Part shown: in pieces, positions 44,744 through 53,443 of the stretch
How positions within the stretch are numbered: position 1 is the first letter of the stretch
How the letters are laid out: each line of letters starts with the position of its first letter
Program-made: the position numbers and the translations under genes
Notes under the pieces: generated by a model
The model's input: only the letters and a program-made list of their open reading frames with translations
The model's database searches: none
Told to the model about the DNA's origin: nothing
DNA from: Streptomyces sp. MUM 2J
GTDB lineage: Bacteria > Actinomycetota > Actinomycetes > Streptomycetales > Streptomycetaceae
Length of the DNA stretch: 64,000 bases
Assembly (NCBI RefSeq): GCF_022414535.1
Contig: NZ_JADWYM010000014.1
Coordinates: 62,001 to 126,000, forward strand
Direction: 5' to 3'

Positions 44744-44878
44744 GGAAGGCAGTACTCCACTTCGAGTGGGTTCGAGTCCGAACGAGTCGGTGGGGAACGG
44801 CCGCCGAGCGGCGGCGGCCCCCTGGAGTCCTCTTCGGAGTTCCCGGACGCTCTCTCGGAGCGCGGTGGTCGCGTCGCG

Positions 44879-45706
44879 TCAGGCGGCGAGGGCGAACGCG
44901 GCGGCAGGCGGGCCGCGCCGGATCACCGAGTGCTGGAGTTCCGCCGTGGCCCGGATCCGCGGCGGGAGCAGAGCGGTGCGCGGCAGGCGCGGGCCGTGCT
45001 GCGGCGCGGCCGGCAGCCCGGCGAGCAGGGCGCGCACCAGGGCGAGCGCCGCGCGCAGGGACCGCACGAGCGCCCCGTCGGCGACCTCGTGCGCCGACAG
45101 CGCCGCCACGTCGGCCAGCCGCAGCACGGCCAGGTCGCCGCGGCGCAGCAGCCAGCCGGCGGCGAGGGCGGCCAGGACGTGGCCGAGCAGCATCGGCAGG
45201 GACGGCAGCAGTGACGACATACAGCCCGCGGCCGTGGACACGGCCCCGGCGGGATGGCGTGCGGAGCCGATCGGAGCGATGTGTGCGTCGGCCAGGATCT
45301 GCTGGGCCCGGGCCGGGCTGATGCTCGACGCGGTGGCCCCGCACACCAGCCGTGCGGCCTGCGCGACCAGGGAGCCGTCGGAGCCGGAACCGGCCGAGGC
45401 GCCCGACGCCCCGGCGGTCTGCTGGCTCAGCCCGAACACGGTGTGCAGCAGGATCTGCCCGATCGCGAGCAGCGCCGCGATCCCGGGCAGCGACCGCGCC
45501 CGCCCGGTGAGCGGCACCACGACCACGAGCGCCCCCAGGAATCCCGCCCCCAGGGCCCACAGCGGGACCGTGGCGCAGGAGGCCAGCACGTGCCCCGAGG
45601 CGGCCAGCGCGACGCAGACCGCGGAGAACACCGCGGCCCGCAGCAGGCGCAGATCGCGTCCGGCGCGTGCCGGACGCGGGTGGGGACGCGAGGCAGGGGC
45701 AGTCAT
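44879..45706 (-). CDS. Multi-pass membrane protein of the copper cluster
   Basis: A 275-aa protein with five or so hydrophobic segments (AAVFSAVCVALAASGHVLAS, ALGAGFLGALVVVVPLTGRA, LLGHVLAALAAGWLLRRGDL and others). Conserved-looking His and Cys lie in or near helices (GHVLASC, ILLHTVFG, MLLGHVLAAL), which would suit metal transit, but this is speculation. Found next to YcnI-like genes in other Streptomyces. ATG 45706. Function unknown. Confidence 0.68.
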   Translation of the reverse strand: MTAPASRPHPRPARAGRDLRLLRAAVFSAVCVALAASGHVLASCATVPLWALGAGFLGALVVVVPLTGRARSLPGIAALLAIGQILLHTVFGLSQQTAGASGASAGSGSDGSLVAQAARLVCGATASSISPARAQQILADAHIAPIGSARHPAGAVSTAAGCMSSLLPSLPMLLGHVLAALAAGWLLRRGDLAVLRLADVAALSAHEVADGALVRSLRAALALVRALLAGLPAAPQHGPRLPRTALLPPRIRATAELQHSVIRRGPPAAAFALAA

Positions 45707-45948
45707 GGCGGGCCCATCATCCCACTGCCCGCCCCACGCCCCGGCGGCAGGTCCACAAGGTGCCGTACGAACGGAAGATCATGTTCTGGTGCGGCTGGTG
45801 CCCACCTGGGGTGCCCGGTCTCACATACACCGATTATCGCCCTCGACGCATCCCCCATATGGGCGGGATCACGTCGAATCCGGGCTTACGGCCAGGCGCG
45901 GGTGGCAATACGTAACCGTATGTCGAGCCGCGGCCGGGAGGCTGGAGC

Positions 45949-46437
45949 ATGAGCATCTGGTGGTCCCTCCATCTGCGGCGCGATGCCGCGAGCGTGCCGC
46001 TGGCCCGGCGCCTGCTGCTCGGCGCCATGGAGACCGCGGGCGTCGACCCGGACATCTCCTACGACATCTCCGTCGCCCTCAGCGAGGCCTGCGCCAACGC
46101 CGTCGAGCACGGCGGCGGCACCGTGCCCGGTGGCCTGGCGGGCGCCTATCACGTCACCGCCTACCTCGACGGCGAGAAGTGCCGCATCGAAGTCACCGAC
46201 TCCGGCCCGGGGTTCGCCCCGCCCGACCTCCCGCGGGCCCACGGCACCGCCCGCCCCGGGGGCACGCCCCTCGCCCGCCCCGCGCACGAGGACGACGAGC
46301 ACGGCCGGGGCCTCCACCTCATCCGCCAGCTCACCGACCACGTCCACATCGGCACCCGGCCGGGCCGCGGCGGCGCCGTCGTGAGCTTCGACAAGATCCT
46401 CAAGTGGCGGGAGGACGCTCCGCTGATGGCGGTGTAG
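45949..46437 (+). CDS. RsbW-like serine kinase/anti-sigma ATP-binding protein
   Basis: A 162-aa GHKL ATPase of the anti-sigma type: N-box SEACANAVEHG, G1 box DSGPGF, G2 box GRGLHLIRQL. Streptomyces has dozens of such proteins that partner with anti-anti-sigma factors or SpoIIE phosphatases. No sigma factor is adjacent, so the partner is unknown. The start MSIWWSLHLRRDAASVPLAR is typical. GGAGCATG gives a close ribosome site. Confidence 0.85.
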   Translation: MSIWWSLHLRRDAASVPLARRLLLGAMETAGVDPDISYDISVALSEACANAVEHGGGTVPGGLAGAYHVTAYLDGEKCRIEVTDSGPGFAPPDLPRAHGTARPGGTPLARPAHEDDEHGRGLHLIRQLTDHVHIGTRPGRGGAVVSFDKILKWREDAPLMAV

Positions 46438-46623
46438 CAGGGGGGCGCCCGCCCCACGTCCCCACGGGTCCGGACCAGGGAAGCGCCGCCCGTCCCCGTG
46501 CCTCGCGGCACTCCGCACGTGCGGGGCGGCCACGCCCGCCGCCCCGGGCACGCCACCCGTGCCGCGCCGGCCGACGTGCGGCCCGGGCCGGCCCCCTCGG
46601 GGCACGCCGCCGGTGCCCGCGGG

Positions 46624-48042
46624 TCAGGCGCCCTCCAGCACCGACGCCAGCACCCGGAGCGCCTCGGGGTACGCGCCCTCCCCGGGCGTGCCGTACCCGA
46701 CGACGATGCCCTGCGGCCGGTCGGTGCCACCCGCGCCGGCGCCGCCCGCACGGCCCGCGGCGGGAGCCGCCGTAGCCCCCGGGAGGTGCCAGTGCTCCCC
46801 GAGGGCCCCCACCGCCAGCCCTTCCGCCTCCGCCCGCGCCAGTACCTCCCGCTCGTCGGCGACCTCCACCAGCGCGTGCAGACCGGCCGCGACCCCCCGC
46901 ACACCCCGTCGGCCGCCCAGCCGCTCCAGCAGCTGGTCCCGGCGGCGCCGGTAGCGCAGCCGGCAGGCGCGCACGTGCCGGTCGTATGCGTGGCTGTCGA
47001 TCAGCTCGGCGAGCGCCAACTGGCCGATCGCCTCGGTGTGATGGTCGCTGTGCAGCTTGGCGTCGGCGACCGCGTCGACCAGGTGCGGCGGCAACACCGT
47101 CCAGCCCAGCCGCAGCCCGGGCCCGAGGGTCTTGGACGCGGTCCCCAGGTACGCCACCCGGTCCGGAGCCATGCCCTGCAGTGCGCCCACGGGCTGCCGG
47201 TCGTAGCGGAACTCGCCGTCGTAGTCGTCCTCGACGATCAGTCCGCCCCGCGCGCGTGCCCAGTCGGTCAGCGCCCGCCGGCGCTCGGGGTGCAGGGTCA
47301 CGCCGGTCGGGTACTGGTGCGCCGGGGTCACGACGACGGCCGAGACATCGTCCAGGGCGTCGGCGCGGGCGCCCCGTTTGTCGACCGGTACCGGTACCAC
47401 CGTCGCGCCGTTGCGCCGCACGACCTCCCGGTGGAAGGGCAGCCCGGGGTCCTCCAGGGCGATGGCGGCACCGTCCAGCACCCGCGTCAGCAGGGCCAGC
47501 CCCTGTACGTACCCGGAGGTGACGACGATCCGCTCCGGGGGCGCGACGACACCCCGCGCACGCCCGAGGTACGCCGACAGCGCCCGCCGCAGTTCGATGC
47601 GCCCGCGCGGATCGCCGTAGTCGTACGCACGTGAGGGCGCCGTGGCGACGGCCCGGCGCAGCGCCCGCAGCCAGGCCGCCGCCGGGAACGCCCCGACGTC
47701 CGGGCTGCCGGGCCGCAGGTCGAAGCGGGGGGCACGCGCGTGTGCCGCCGACCCGGGCACCGCGGCGGCGACCGCGGGCAGGGAGGCGACCCGCGTCCCC
47801 GATCCCTGCCGGGCGGTCAGATAGCCCTCCGCGACGAGCTGGTCGTAGGCGGCCTTCACGGTGTTCCGCGCCAGCCCCAGTTCCTCCGCCAGCCGCCGGG
47901 TCGCGGGCAGCCGCCCACCGGGCGCAAGCCGGCCGTCGCGCACGGCGTCCCGCAGGGCCCGCTCCAGTCCGGCCCGCCGTCCTTCGCGGGCGTCGGCTTC
48001 GAGGTGCAGATCGACACCGCAGCCGCGCAAGAAGTCGTTCAC
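46624..48042 (-). CDS. MocR/PdxR-type regulator (GntR HTH plus aminotransferase domain)
   Basis: A 472-aa regulator. The GntR winged helix is at about residues 15-80 (LPATRRLAEELGLARNTVKA, YDQLVAEGYLTARQGSGTRV). The class I aminotransferase-like domain has PLP-site residues in EDDYDGEFRYDRQP and the lysine in GTASKTLGPGLRLGW. Such proteins bind PLP and regulate PLP, GABA or related metabolism. GTG 48042 has GAGGGGG just upstream. No divergent target gene exists here, unusual for this class. Confidence 0.88.
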   Translation of the reverse strand: MNDFLRGCGVDLHLEADAREGRRAGLERALRDAVRDGRLAPGGRLPATRRLAEELGLARNTVKAAYDQLVAEGYLTARQGSGTRVASLPAVAAAVPGSAAHARAPRFDLRPGSPDVGAFPAAAWLRALRRAVATAPSRAYDYGDPRGRIELRRALSAYLGRARGVVAPPERIVVTSGYVQGLALLTRVLDGAAIALEDPGLPFHREVVRRNGATVVPVPVDKRGARADALDDVSAVVVTPAHQYPTGVTLHPERRRALTDWARARGGLIVEDDYDGEFRYDRQPVGALQGMAPDRVAYLGTASKTLGPGLRLGWTVLPPHLVDAVADAKLHSDHHTEAIGQLALAELIDSHAYDRHVRACRLRYRRRRDQLLERLGGRRGVRGVAAGLHALVEVADEREVLARAEAEGLAVGALGEHWHLPGATAAPAAGRAGGAGAGGTDRPQGIVVGYGTPGEGAYPEALRVLASVLEGA

Positions 48043-48094
48043 CCGTCCCCCTCGGTGACCGCGCCGCCCCAGGGTGGCGCGGGGACACACGACC

Positions 48095-48156
48095 GGTCCG
48101 CGGCGGGCGCCGCGGACCACGACGACGGCCGGGCACCCCAGGGCGCCCGGCCGTCG
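48095..48156. terminator. Tandem hairpins after the aminopeptidase P gene
   Basis: Arms 48095-48104/48109-48118 (10 bp, 4-base loop) and 48123-48134/48145-48156 (12 bp, 10-base loop) are both perfect. The second starts eight bases beyond the stop of the leftward peptidase gene. Confidence 0.7.
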
Positions 48157-48164
48157 GATCGGTG

Positions 48165-49622
48165 TCAGCCCCTGAGCGAGGCCATCCAGGCCTCGACCTC
48201 GTCCGACCGCCGCGGCAGCGCGGCGGACAGGTTGCGGTTGCCGTCCTCCGTGACGAGGATGTCGTCCTCGATGCGGACGCCGATGCCCCGGTACTCCTCC
48301 GGAACCGTCAGGTCGTCGGCCTGGAAGTACAGGCCCGGCTCGACGGTCAGGCACATCCCCGGCTCCAGGACGCCCTCCACGTAGCTCTCGGTCCGCGCGG
48401 CGGCGCAGTCGTGGACGTCCATGCCGAGCATGTGCCCGGTGCCGTGCAGCGTCCACCGGCGCTGCAGGCCCAGCTCCAGCACCCGCTCGACCGGTCCTTC
48501 GACCAGGCCCCACTCGACGAGACGCTCGGTGAGCACCCGCTGCGCGGCGTCGTGGAAGTCGCGGTACTTGGCACCCGGCTTCACCGCCGCGATGCCGGCC
48601 TCCTGCGCGTCGTGCACGGCGTCGTAGATCCTCTTCTGGATCTCGCTGAAGCGGCCGTTGACCGGCAGCGTGCGCGTGACGTCCGCGGTGTAGTAGGTGT
48701 GCGTCTCCACACCGGCGTCCAGCAACAGCAGGTCACCGGAGCGCACGGGGCCGTCGTTGCGCACCCAGTGCAGGGTGCAGGCGTGCGGTCCGGCCGCGGC
48801 GATGGTGCCGTAGCCGACGTCGTTGCCCTCCACGCGCGCGCGGAGGAAGAACGTGCCCTCGACGTAGCGCTCGCTGGTCGCCTCGGCCTTGTCGAGGACC
48901 TTCACGACGTCCTCGAAGCCGCGCACGGTGGAGTCGACGGCCTTCTGCAGCTCGCCAACCTCGAAGCCGTCCTTGACCAGGCGCATCTCGGAGAGGAAGA
49001 CGCGCAGCTCGTCGTCCCGCTCGGCGGTGACCTTGTCGGTGAGGGCGGCCTCGACGCCGGCGTCGTAGCCGCGCAGCACGCGGACCGGGCCGGTCGCCTC
49101 GCGCAGCGCGTCGGCGAGCTCGCGCACGTCGGAGGCCGGGATGCCGTACAGCTTCTCCGCCTCGGTGAGGGAGTGGCGGCGCCCGACCCACAGCTCGCCC
49201 TGGCCGGAGAGCCAGAACTCGCCGTTCTCCCGGTCGGAGCGGGGCAGGAGGTAGATCGTCGCGCGGTGGCCCCCGCCCTTCGGCTCCAGGACGAGGACGC
49301 CGTCCTCGGTCTGGTTGCCGGTGAGGTAGGCGTACTCGACGGAGGCGCGGAAGGGGTACTCCGTGTCGTTGGAGCGGGTCTTCAGGTTCCCCGCGGGGAC
49401 GACGATCCGCTCGCCCGGGAAGCGGGCGGACAGCCGGGCGCGGCGCGCGGCGGTCTCGGCGGCCTGCGCGATCGGCTCCAGGTCCCTCAGCTCGGTGTCC
49501 GCCCAGCCGGACTGCATGCTCGCGGCCAGCTCGTCGGAGACGCCCGGGTAGAGGCCGTTCTTGCGCTGCTCGATGGGCTCTTCTTCAGAGATCTCCGGGG
49601 TCTCCGGGAGCTCTTCCGCCAC
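48165..49622 (-). CDS. pepP: Xaa-Pro aminopeptidase (aminopeptidase P, M24B)
   Basis: About 485 aa. It removes an N-terminal residue ahead of proline. A creatinase N-terminal domain (about 40-190) is followed by the pita-bread catalytic domain with ligands D in LLLLDAGVE, D in YYTADVTRT, H in HGTGHMLGMDVHD, E in LTVEPGLY and E in VRIEDDI. AAGGAGG abuts ATG 49628 with no spacer but sits six bases before GTG 49622, so I place the start at 49622. Isolated gene with a tandem terminator. Confidence 0.92.
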   Translation of the reverse strand: MAEELPETPEISEEEPIEQRKNGLYPGVSDELAASMQSGWADTELRDLEPIAQAAETAARRARLSARFPGERIVVPAGNLKTRSNDTEYPFRASVEYAYLTGNQTEDGVLVLEPKGGGHRATIYLLPRSDRENGEFWLSGQGELWVGRRHSLTEAEKLYGIPASDVRELADALREATGPVRVLRGYDAGVEAALTDKVTAERDDELRVFLSEMRLVKDGFEVGELQKAVDSTVRGFEDVVKVLDKAEATSERYVEGTFFLRARVEGNDVGYGTIAAAGPHACTLHWVRNDGPVRSGDLLLLDAGVETHTYYTADVTRTLPVNGRFSEIQKRIYDAVHDAQEAGIAAVKPGAKYRDFHDAAQRVLTERLVEWGLVEGPVERVLELGLQRRWTLHGTGHMLGMDVHDCAAARTESYVEGVLEPGMCLTVEPGLYFQADDLTVPEEYRGIGVRIEDDILVTEDGNRNLSAALPRRSDEVEAWMASLRG

Positions 49623-49770
49623 GGTCATCCTCCTTGGATACGGCACTGGACCCGCCCCCTGCTCGCGGTTTCGTGCGAGCAGGAGGTCCCCTCATCGTAC
49701 GGTCGCATGTAAGGGGGCCCAGCGGCGAAGGACCTGTTACACCGGGGCGCTGCTCCACGGCGCCGGACGG

Positions 49771-51156
49771 CTACTCGAACCGCGCCGCCAGCAGCACCAC
49801 GTCCTCCTCGGAGTCGGCCGTGTCCAGCCCGTCCGGGAGGACCGTGCGCAGCACGTGCTCGGCGATCGCGTCCGGGTCGTGGCGCAGTGACCTGGGGACG
49901 GCGGCCGCCGCGGCGTGCAGCCGGGAGAAGGCCCGGTCGACGGAGTCACCGGTGCGGTGCAGCAGGCCGTCGGAGTACAGCAGCACCGTTTCGCCTGGTT
50001 CCGCCGTGAGCTCCACGCTGGGCGCCTCCCAGCAGGCGAGCATGCCGAGCGGGGCGGAGACGGAGGTCTCCACGAACTCGGTACGGCGCTCACCGACGAG
50101 CAGCGGCGGGCAGTGCCCGGCTCCCGCCAGGGTGACCTTGCGCAGGGCGGGCTCGCAGTAGGCGAACAGCGCGGTGGCCGAGCGGGCGGGCTCGGTCAGG
50201 CGCAACAGCAGCTCCAGGTCGGACAGGACGGCGACCGGGTCCTCGCCCTCCATGACGGCGTACGCGCGCAGCGACGCCCGCAACCGGCCCATCGCGGCGA
50301 CGGCGCTCGGCCCGGCGCCGGTGACCGAGCCGACGGCGAGGCCCAGCGCGGCGTCCGGCAGCGGCAGCGCGTCGTACCAGTCGCCGCCGCCGCGCGGACC
50401 GGTGCGGTGCCGTGCGGCGAGCTGGACGCCGGAGACCCGCGGCAGCCGGGAGGGCAGCAGCTCCTCGCTCATGGTGGCCATGGACGCGCGCGTGCGCTCG
50501 ACCTCCAGCAGGCGCGAGAGGTGCTCGGCGGCGTAGCGCGCGTACAGGCCGATCAGGTGCTGCCGGCGTTCGTCGGGCTCGGCGGGCTCGTCGTAGAGCC
50601 ACACGGCGGCGCCGAGCCGGCCGTCGGCTTCGGTGGCCAGCGGCAGGGCGTAACTGGCCGCGTAGCCGAGGCGGGCGGCGACCTCGCGGTGGCGCGGGTC
50701 CGGACCGTCCTCGGCGAGCAGGTCCGGCTCGGCCACTGCGTCGTCGCAGCCGGGCAGGCCGTCCAGGATGCGGCCGTAGGACAGGGCGCTGCGCGGCACG
50801 GTCTCGATGTGGCCGAGGTCGGCGCGGCCCAGACCGAGGCCGATGGTGGTGTCGGGGCCGAGACCGTCGGCCGGTTCCAGGACGACGAGTCCGCGGCGGG
50901 CGCCGACGAGGGAGGCTCCCGCTTCCAGCAACTCCTTCAGCCCCTCGTCGAGGCCGGCCGTGCGGGCCAGGCGCTCGGTGAGTTCGTGGAGGGTCGTGAG
51001 GTCCGAGACCCAGCCGGCGAGGCGGTCCTGGAGCAGGGCGCCGGGGGCGTGGGGCGGCGGAACGGGGGAGCCTGCGGGCGCGGGCGCGACAGTGTGGGCG
51101 GGCGCGGGAACCGTTGAGTCGATTCCGGCCACTTTGGAAGGGTGAGGGGCGTTCAT
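49771..51156 (-). CDS. GAF-domain SpoIIE/PP2C-type phosphatase
   Basis: A 461-aa signalling protein: Pro/Ala-rich N-terminus (about 1-45), GAF sensor (about 60-225), and a SpoIIE phosphatase domain (about 245-461) with PRGGGDWYDALPLPD and LYSDGLLHR. The usual GDVxGHG block reads VGSVTGAG, so one metal-binding Asp is replaced by Ser. These enzymes normally dephosphorylate anti-anti-sigma factors; here activity may be altered. Start ATG 51156; upstream frame rejected. Confidence 0.85.
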   Translation of the reverse strand: MNAPHPSKVAGIDSTVPAPAHTVAPAPAGSPVPPPHAPGALLQDRLAGWVSDLTTLHELTERLARTAGLDEGLKELLEAGASLVGARRGLVVLEPADGLGPDTTIGLGLGRADLGHIETVPRSALSYGRILDGLPGCDDAVAEPDLLAEDGPDPRHREVAARLGYAASYALPLATEADGRLGAAVWLYDEPAEPDERRQHLIGLYARYAAEHLSRLLEVERTRASMATMSEELLPSRLPRVSGVQLAARHRTGPRGGGDWYDALPLPDAALGLAVGSVTGAGPSAVAAMGRLRASLRAYAVMEGEDPVAVLSDLELLLRLTEPARSATALFAYCEPALRKVTLAGAGHCPPLLVGERRTEFVETSVSAPLGMLACWEAPSVELTAEPGETVLLYSDGLLHRTGDSVDRAFSRLHAAAAAVPRSLRHDPDAIAEHVLRTVLPDGLDTADSEEDVVLLAARFE

Positions 51157-51777
51157 GGTGTCCGGCTTTCCGACCGGTGCGGATTGCTCAAAAGCATCGC
51201 AAAACCCCCATGTCATTCTGCGCCGCTAGCAGTGTCTCCACATGTACACGCACTCGTGAGGGGATGTCCAGCATTGTCCTGCGGGGATTCCTGGTGTCCA
51301 TGGGGTCCGGGATGCTTTTGACGGCTTCCGCGGGTAACCCCTTGCGGAATAGTGAAGTTGGCCTAAAACTGCCTCGGGTAACGGGTGATTGCGGTCGACT
51401 GGGCTCGCTCCACAGAGCGTCACTGCGGTCGTGATGGGTACGTACTCGGTAAGGGCCGGGGGTGGTTGGGGCCACCTGGAACCTGGTGACCGGACCGGGC
51501 GTCCTATCCACCGACGACCGTGCCCCATCCTCTCGTGGCGGAGGCGGAGAGAAATACGCGGGACGGCAAAACGCCATACTTCGCCACCCCACGCCACGCC
51601 CATGCTTGAGCTAGACGCACTAGGGACGGAGCGGCTGACGCTCCGCCCGTGAGGGGTTCCCCTTGCCGTGCGCACGGGGAGTGATGCGCCAGCTGATACG
51701 CACAGTGAAGTGATCGACACATGGTGTGATGTGGCCCACGGTGTTGCCAGGCGTGCAACGGAAAGGAACGAGCGCTC
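51157..51777. other. 621-base divergent region before the prim-pol gene
   Basis: Non-coding by codon pattern. It contains the stem-loop CGGAGCG/CGCTCCG (51627-51633/51639-51645), the 12-bp palindrome CCGTGCGCACGG (around 51665-51676) and several TG-rich stretches (ACACATGGTGTGATGTGG). It must hold promoters for the GAF-SpoIIE gene and the prim-pol gene. No tRNA or known riboswitch is recognised. Confidence 0.5.
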
Positions 51778-52479
51778 ATGCGCGAGATCCTCGGAAGGCG
51801 ACGCAGGCGTCTGTCCCAGCGGAAGGACGGGAGCCCTGAGTTGATCAGCGCGGCCCTGACCTTCGCGACGGAGTGGCGGTGGCCCGTGCTCCCGGGTGTG
51901 GCGGCCGACCCCCAGGGGCGGTCCCGCTGCGACTGTCCCGACCCCGAGTGCACCGTGCCCGGTGCCCATCCCTTCGAGCCCGGTCTCCTCGCCGCCACCA
52001 CCGACGAGCGCATGGTGCGCTGGTGGTGGACCAACCGGCCCGCGGCGCCGATCATCCTGGCCACCGGGGGTGCCCTCGGCCCCGGCGGCGCCGGGAGCGG
52101 GGGAGGCCGCGCGCCCTGCGCCGTCAGCCTGCCCGCCCTGCCGGCCGCCCATGCCCTCGCCGCCCTCGACCGCATGGGCATCCGCCTGGGCCCGGTCGTC
52201 GCCTCGCCCGCCCGCTGGTCGATCCTCGTCCGCCCCTACTCCCTGGAGCAGTTGGGCGAACTGCTGTACGCCAAGGAGTTCGTGCCCGGATCCCTCCGCT
52301 TCCACGGCGAGGGCGGATACCTCGCGCTGCCCCCGTCCGAGACCGGCCGGGGCGCCGTCCGCTGGGAGCGTGCGCCGCTGCCGGGCTCGGCCTCACCGTG
52401 GGTGCCCGACGTGGAGGCCGTGGTGGACGCGGTGGTCGAGGCCCTCACTCGTACGGGTGTGAGCGCGCCCGAGTTGTAG
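51778..52479 (+). CDS. Prim-pol-fold (bifunctional DNA primase/polymerase N-terminal) protein, divergent
   Basis: A 233-aa protein matching the prim-pol domain found alone in many Streptomyces proteins: AALTFATEWRWPVLPGVAAD, the Cys/His-bearing CDCPDPECTVPGAHPF (about 48-63), WWWTNRPAAPIILATG and LRFHGEGGYLALPPSETG. The segment where active members carry paired acidic residues reads APCAVSLPALPAAHAL, with none. It is therefore likely non-catalytic. GGAAAGGAAC lies 8-12 bases before the ATG. Neighbour context gives no role; perhaps nucleic-acid or nucleotide binding. Confidence 0.75.
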   Translation: MREILGRRRRRLSQRKDGSPELISAALTFATEWRWPVLPGVAADPQGRSRCDCPDPECTVPGAHPFEPGLLAATTDERMVRWWWTNRPAAPIILATGGALGPGGAGSGGGRAPCAVSLPALPAAHALAALDRMGIRLGPVVASPARWSILVRPYSLEQLGELLYAKEFVPGSLRFHGEGGYLALPPSETGRGAVRWERAPLPGSASPWVPDVEAVVDAVVEALTRTGVSAPEL

Positions 52480-52536
52480 GGGTGTCCGGCGCGCGCGGAA
52501 CGGGTCCCGCGTCTCGCCTCGTTATCTTCCCTTGCC

Positions 52537-53154
52537 ATGAACCTTCGTCTCCTCGCCCTCGGGGGCCTCGCGGTCTGCGCCGTCGCCCTGCCGCTGGCCG
52601 CGGCCTCCGCGGAGCAGCCCGAGGGCGAGGGGCGCACGGTCGCGCCCGCCGGGGCGCGCGAAGCCGCCTACGGCGACCGGAGCGGCCCGGCTTCCGGCGA
52701 CCGGAGCGGATCCGCCTCCGGGCGCGGCCCGGCCACCGGCGCCGGTGACGGGAAGGCCCCCACCGCCCGGACGCCCGGCTCACCCCTGCTGCTCGGCCTG
52801 GGGGTGGCCACCGCCGCGCGCTGCGGTCCCGAACTCTCCACGCCGGGCGGCATCGAGGCGCAGACCTGCGTGCTGGCGCAGGGTGAGGAGACCTGGGCGC
52901 GAACCTACTTCCGCAACGCCACCGGCCGTGACCTGGAGGCCGTCCTGAGCCTCATGGGGCCACAGGGGCGCACGATGCAGATGCACTGCCGGATCGGTTC
53001 CGAGGACGAGCCGGGGACGTGCGAGACGCCCAGGGAGCGGACGCGGGGCGCGATGGACGCGTACACGGCGGTCGCGGAGTTCGCCCGGGCCGACGGCGGC
53101 GGACCGCTGCTGCTGCGGTCGGGGAGCAATTCCCCGATGCACACGGGCAATTGA
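52537..53154 (+). CDS. Secreted hypothetical protein
   Basis: A 205-aa protein with signal peptide MNLRLLALGGLAVCAVALPL (cleavage near ASA-EQ), then a Gly/Ser/Arg-rich unordered stretch (about 30-85, with GDRSG repeats) and a compact C-terminal domain with four cysteines (RCGPELS, TCVLAQG, MHCRIG, TCETP) that could form two disulfides. No family recognised. It follows the prim-pol gene by 57 bases and may be co-transcribed. Confidence 0.7.
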   Translation: MNLRLLALGGLAVCAVALPLAAASAEQPEGEGRTVAPAGAREAAYGDRSGPASGDRSGSASGRGPATGAGDGKAPTARTPGSPLLLGLGVATAARCGPELSTPGGIEAQTCVLAQGEETWARTYFRNATGRDLEAVLSLMGPQGRTMQMHCRIGSEDEPGTCETPRERTRGAMDAYTAVAEFARADGGGPLLLRSGSNSPMHTGN

Positions 53155-53195
53155 CTCCGGGTGGTGCTCTGTACACCCAGGCGGGCAAGAAAGAG

Positions 53196-53235
53196 GCCCG
53201 GTTGCTGGCGACGGGGGATGCACCAGCAACCGGGC
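53196..53235 (+). terminator. Perfect 13-bp hairpin after the secreted-protein gene
   Basis: GCCCGGTTGCTGG (53196-53208) and its exact complement (53223-53235) enclose a 14-base loop, 41 bases after the stop. Likely a terminator; a structured small RNA cannot be excluded. Confidence 0.7.
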
Positions 53236-53443
53236 TACTCGAACGGTAACAAGAGATCGGCCCCAGGCAAATTCGATCTCCTGTCTCCCCCGCCTATTCG
53301 GACACCGTCCCACACGGCCGGACAGGGCTTCTTCGGACACCGACTCCCCTGAAACCAAGGGGAGTTGTGACAGGTGTCACCCGTTCCGCAGCGCCGGAAC
53401 GGGCTGACCGGCCGGTCAGCCCGGGCGAGGCGTTCCCCGTGTG

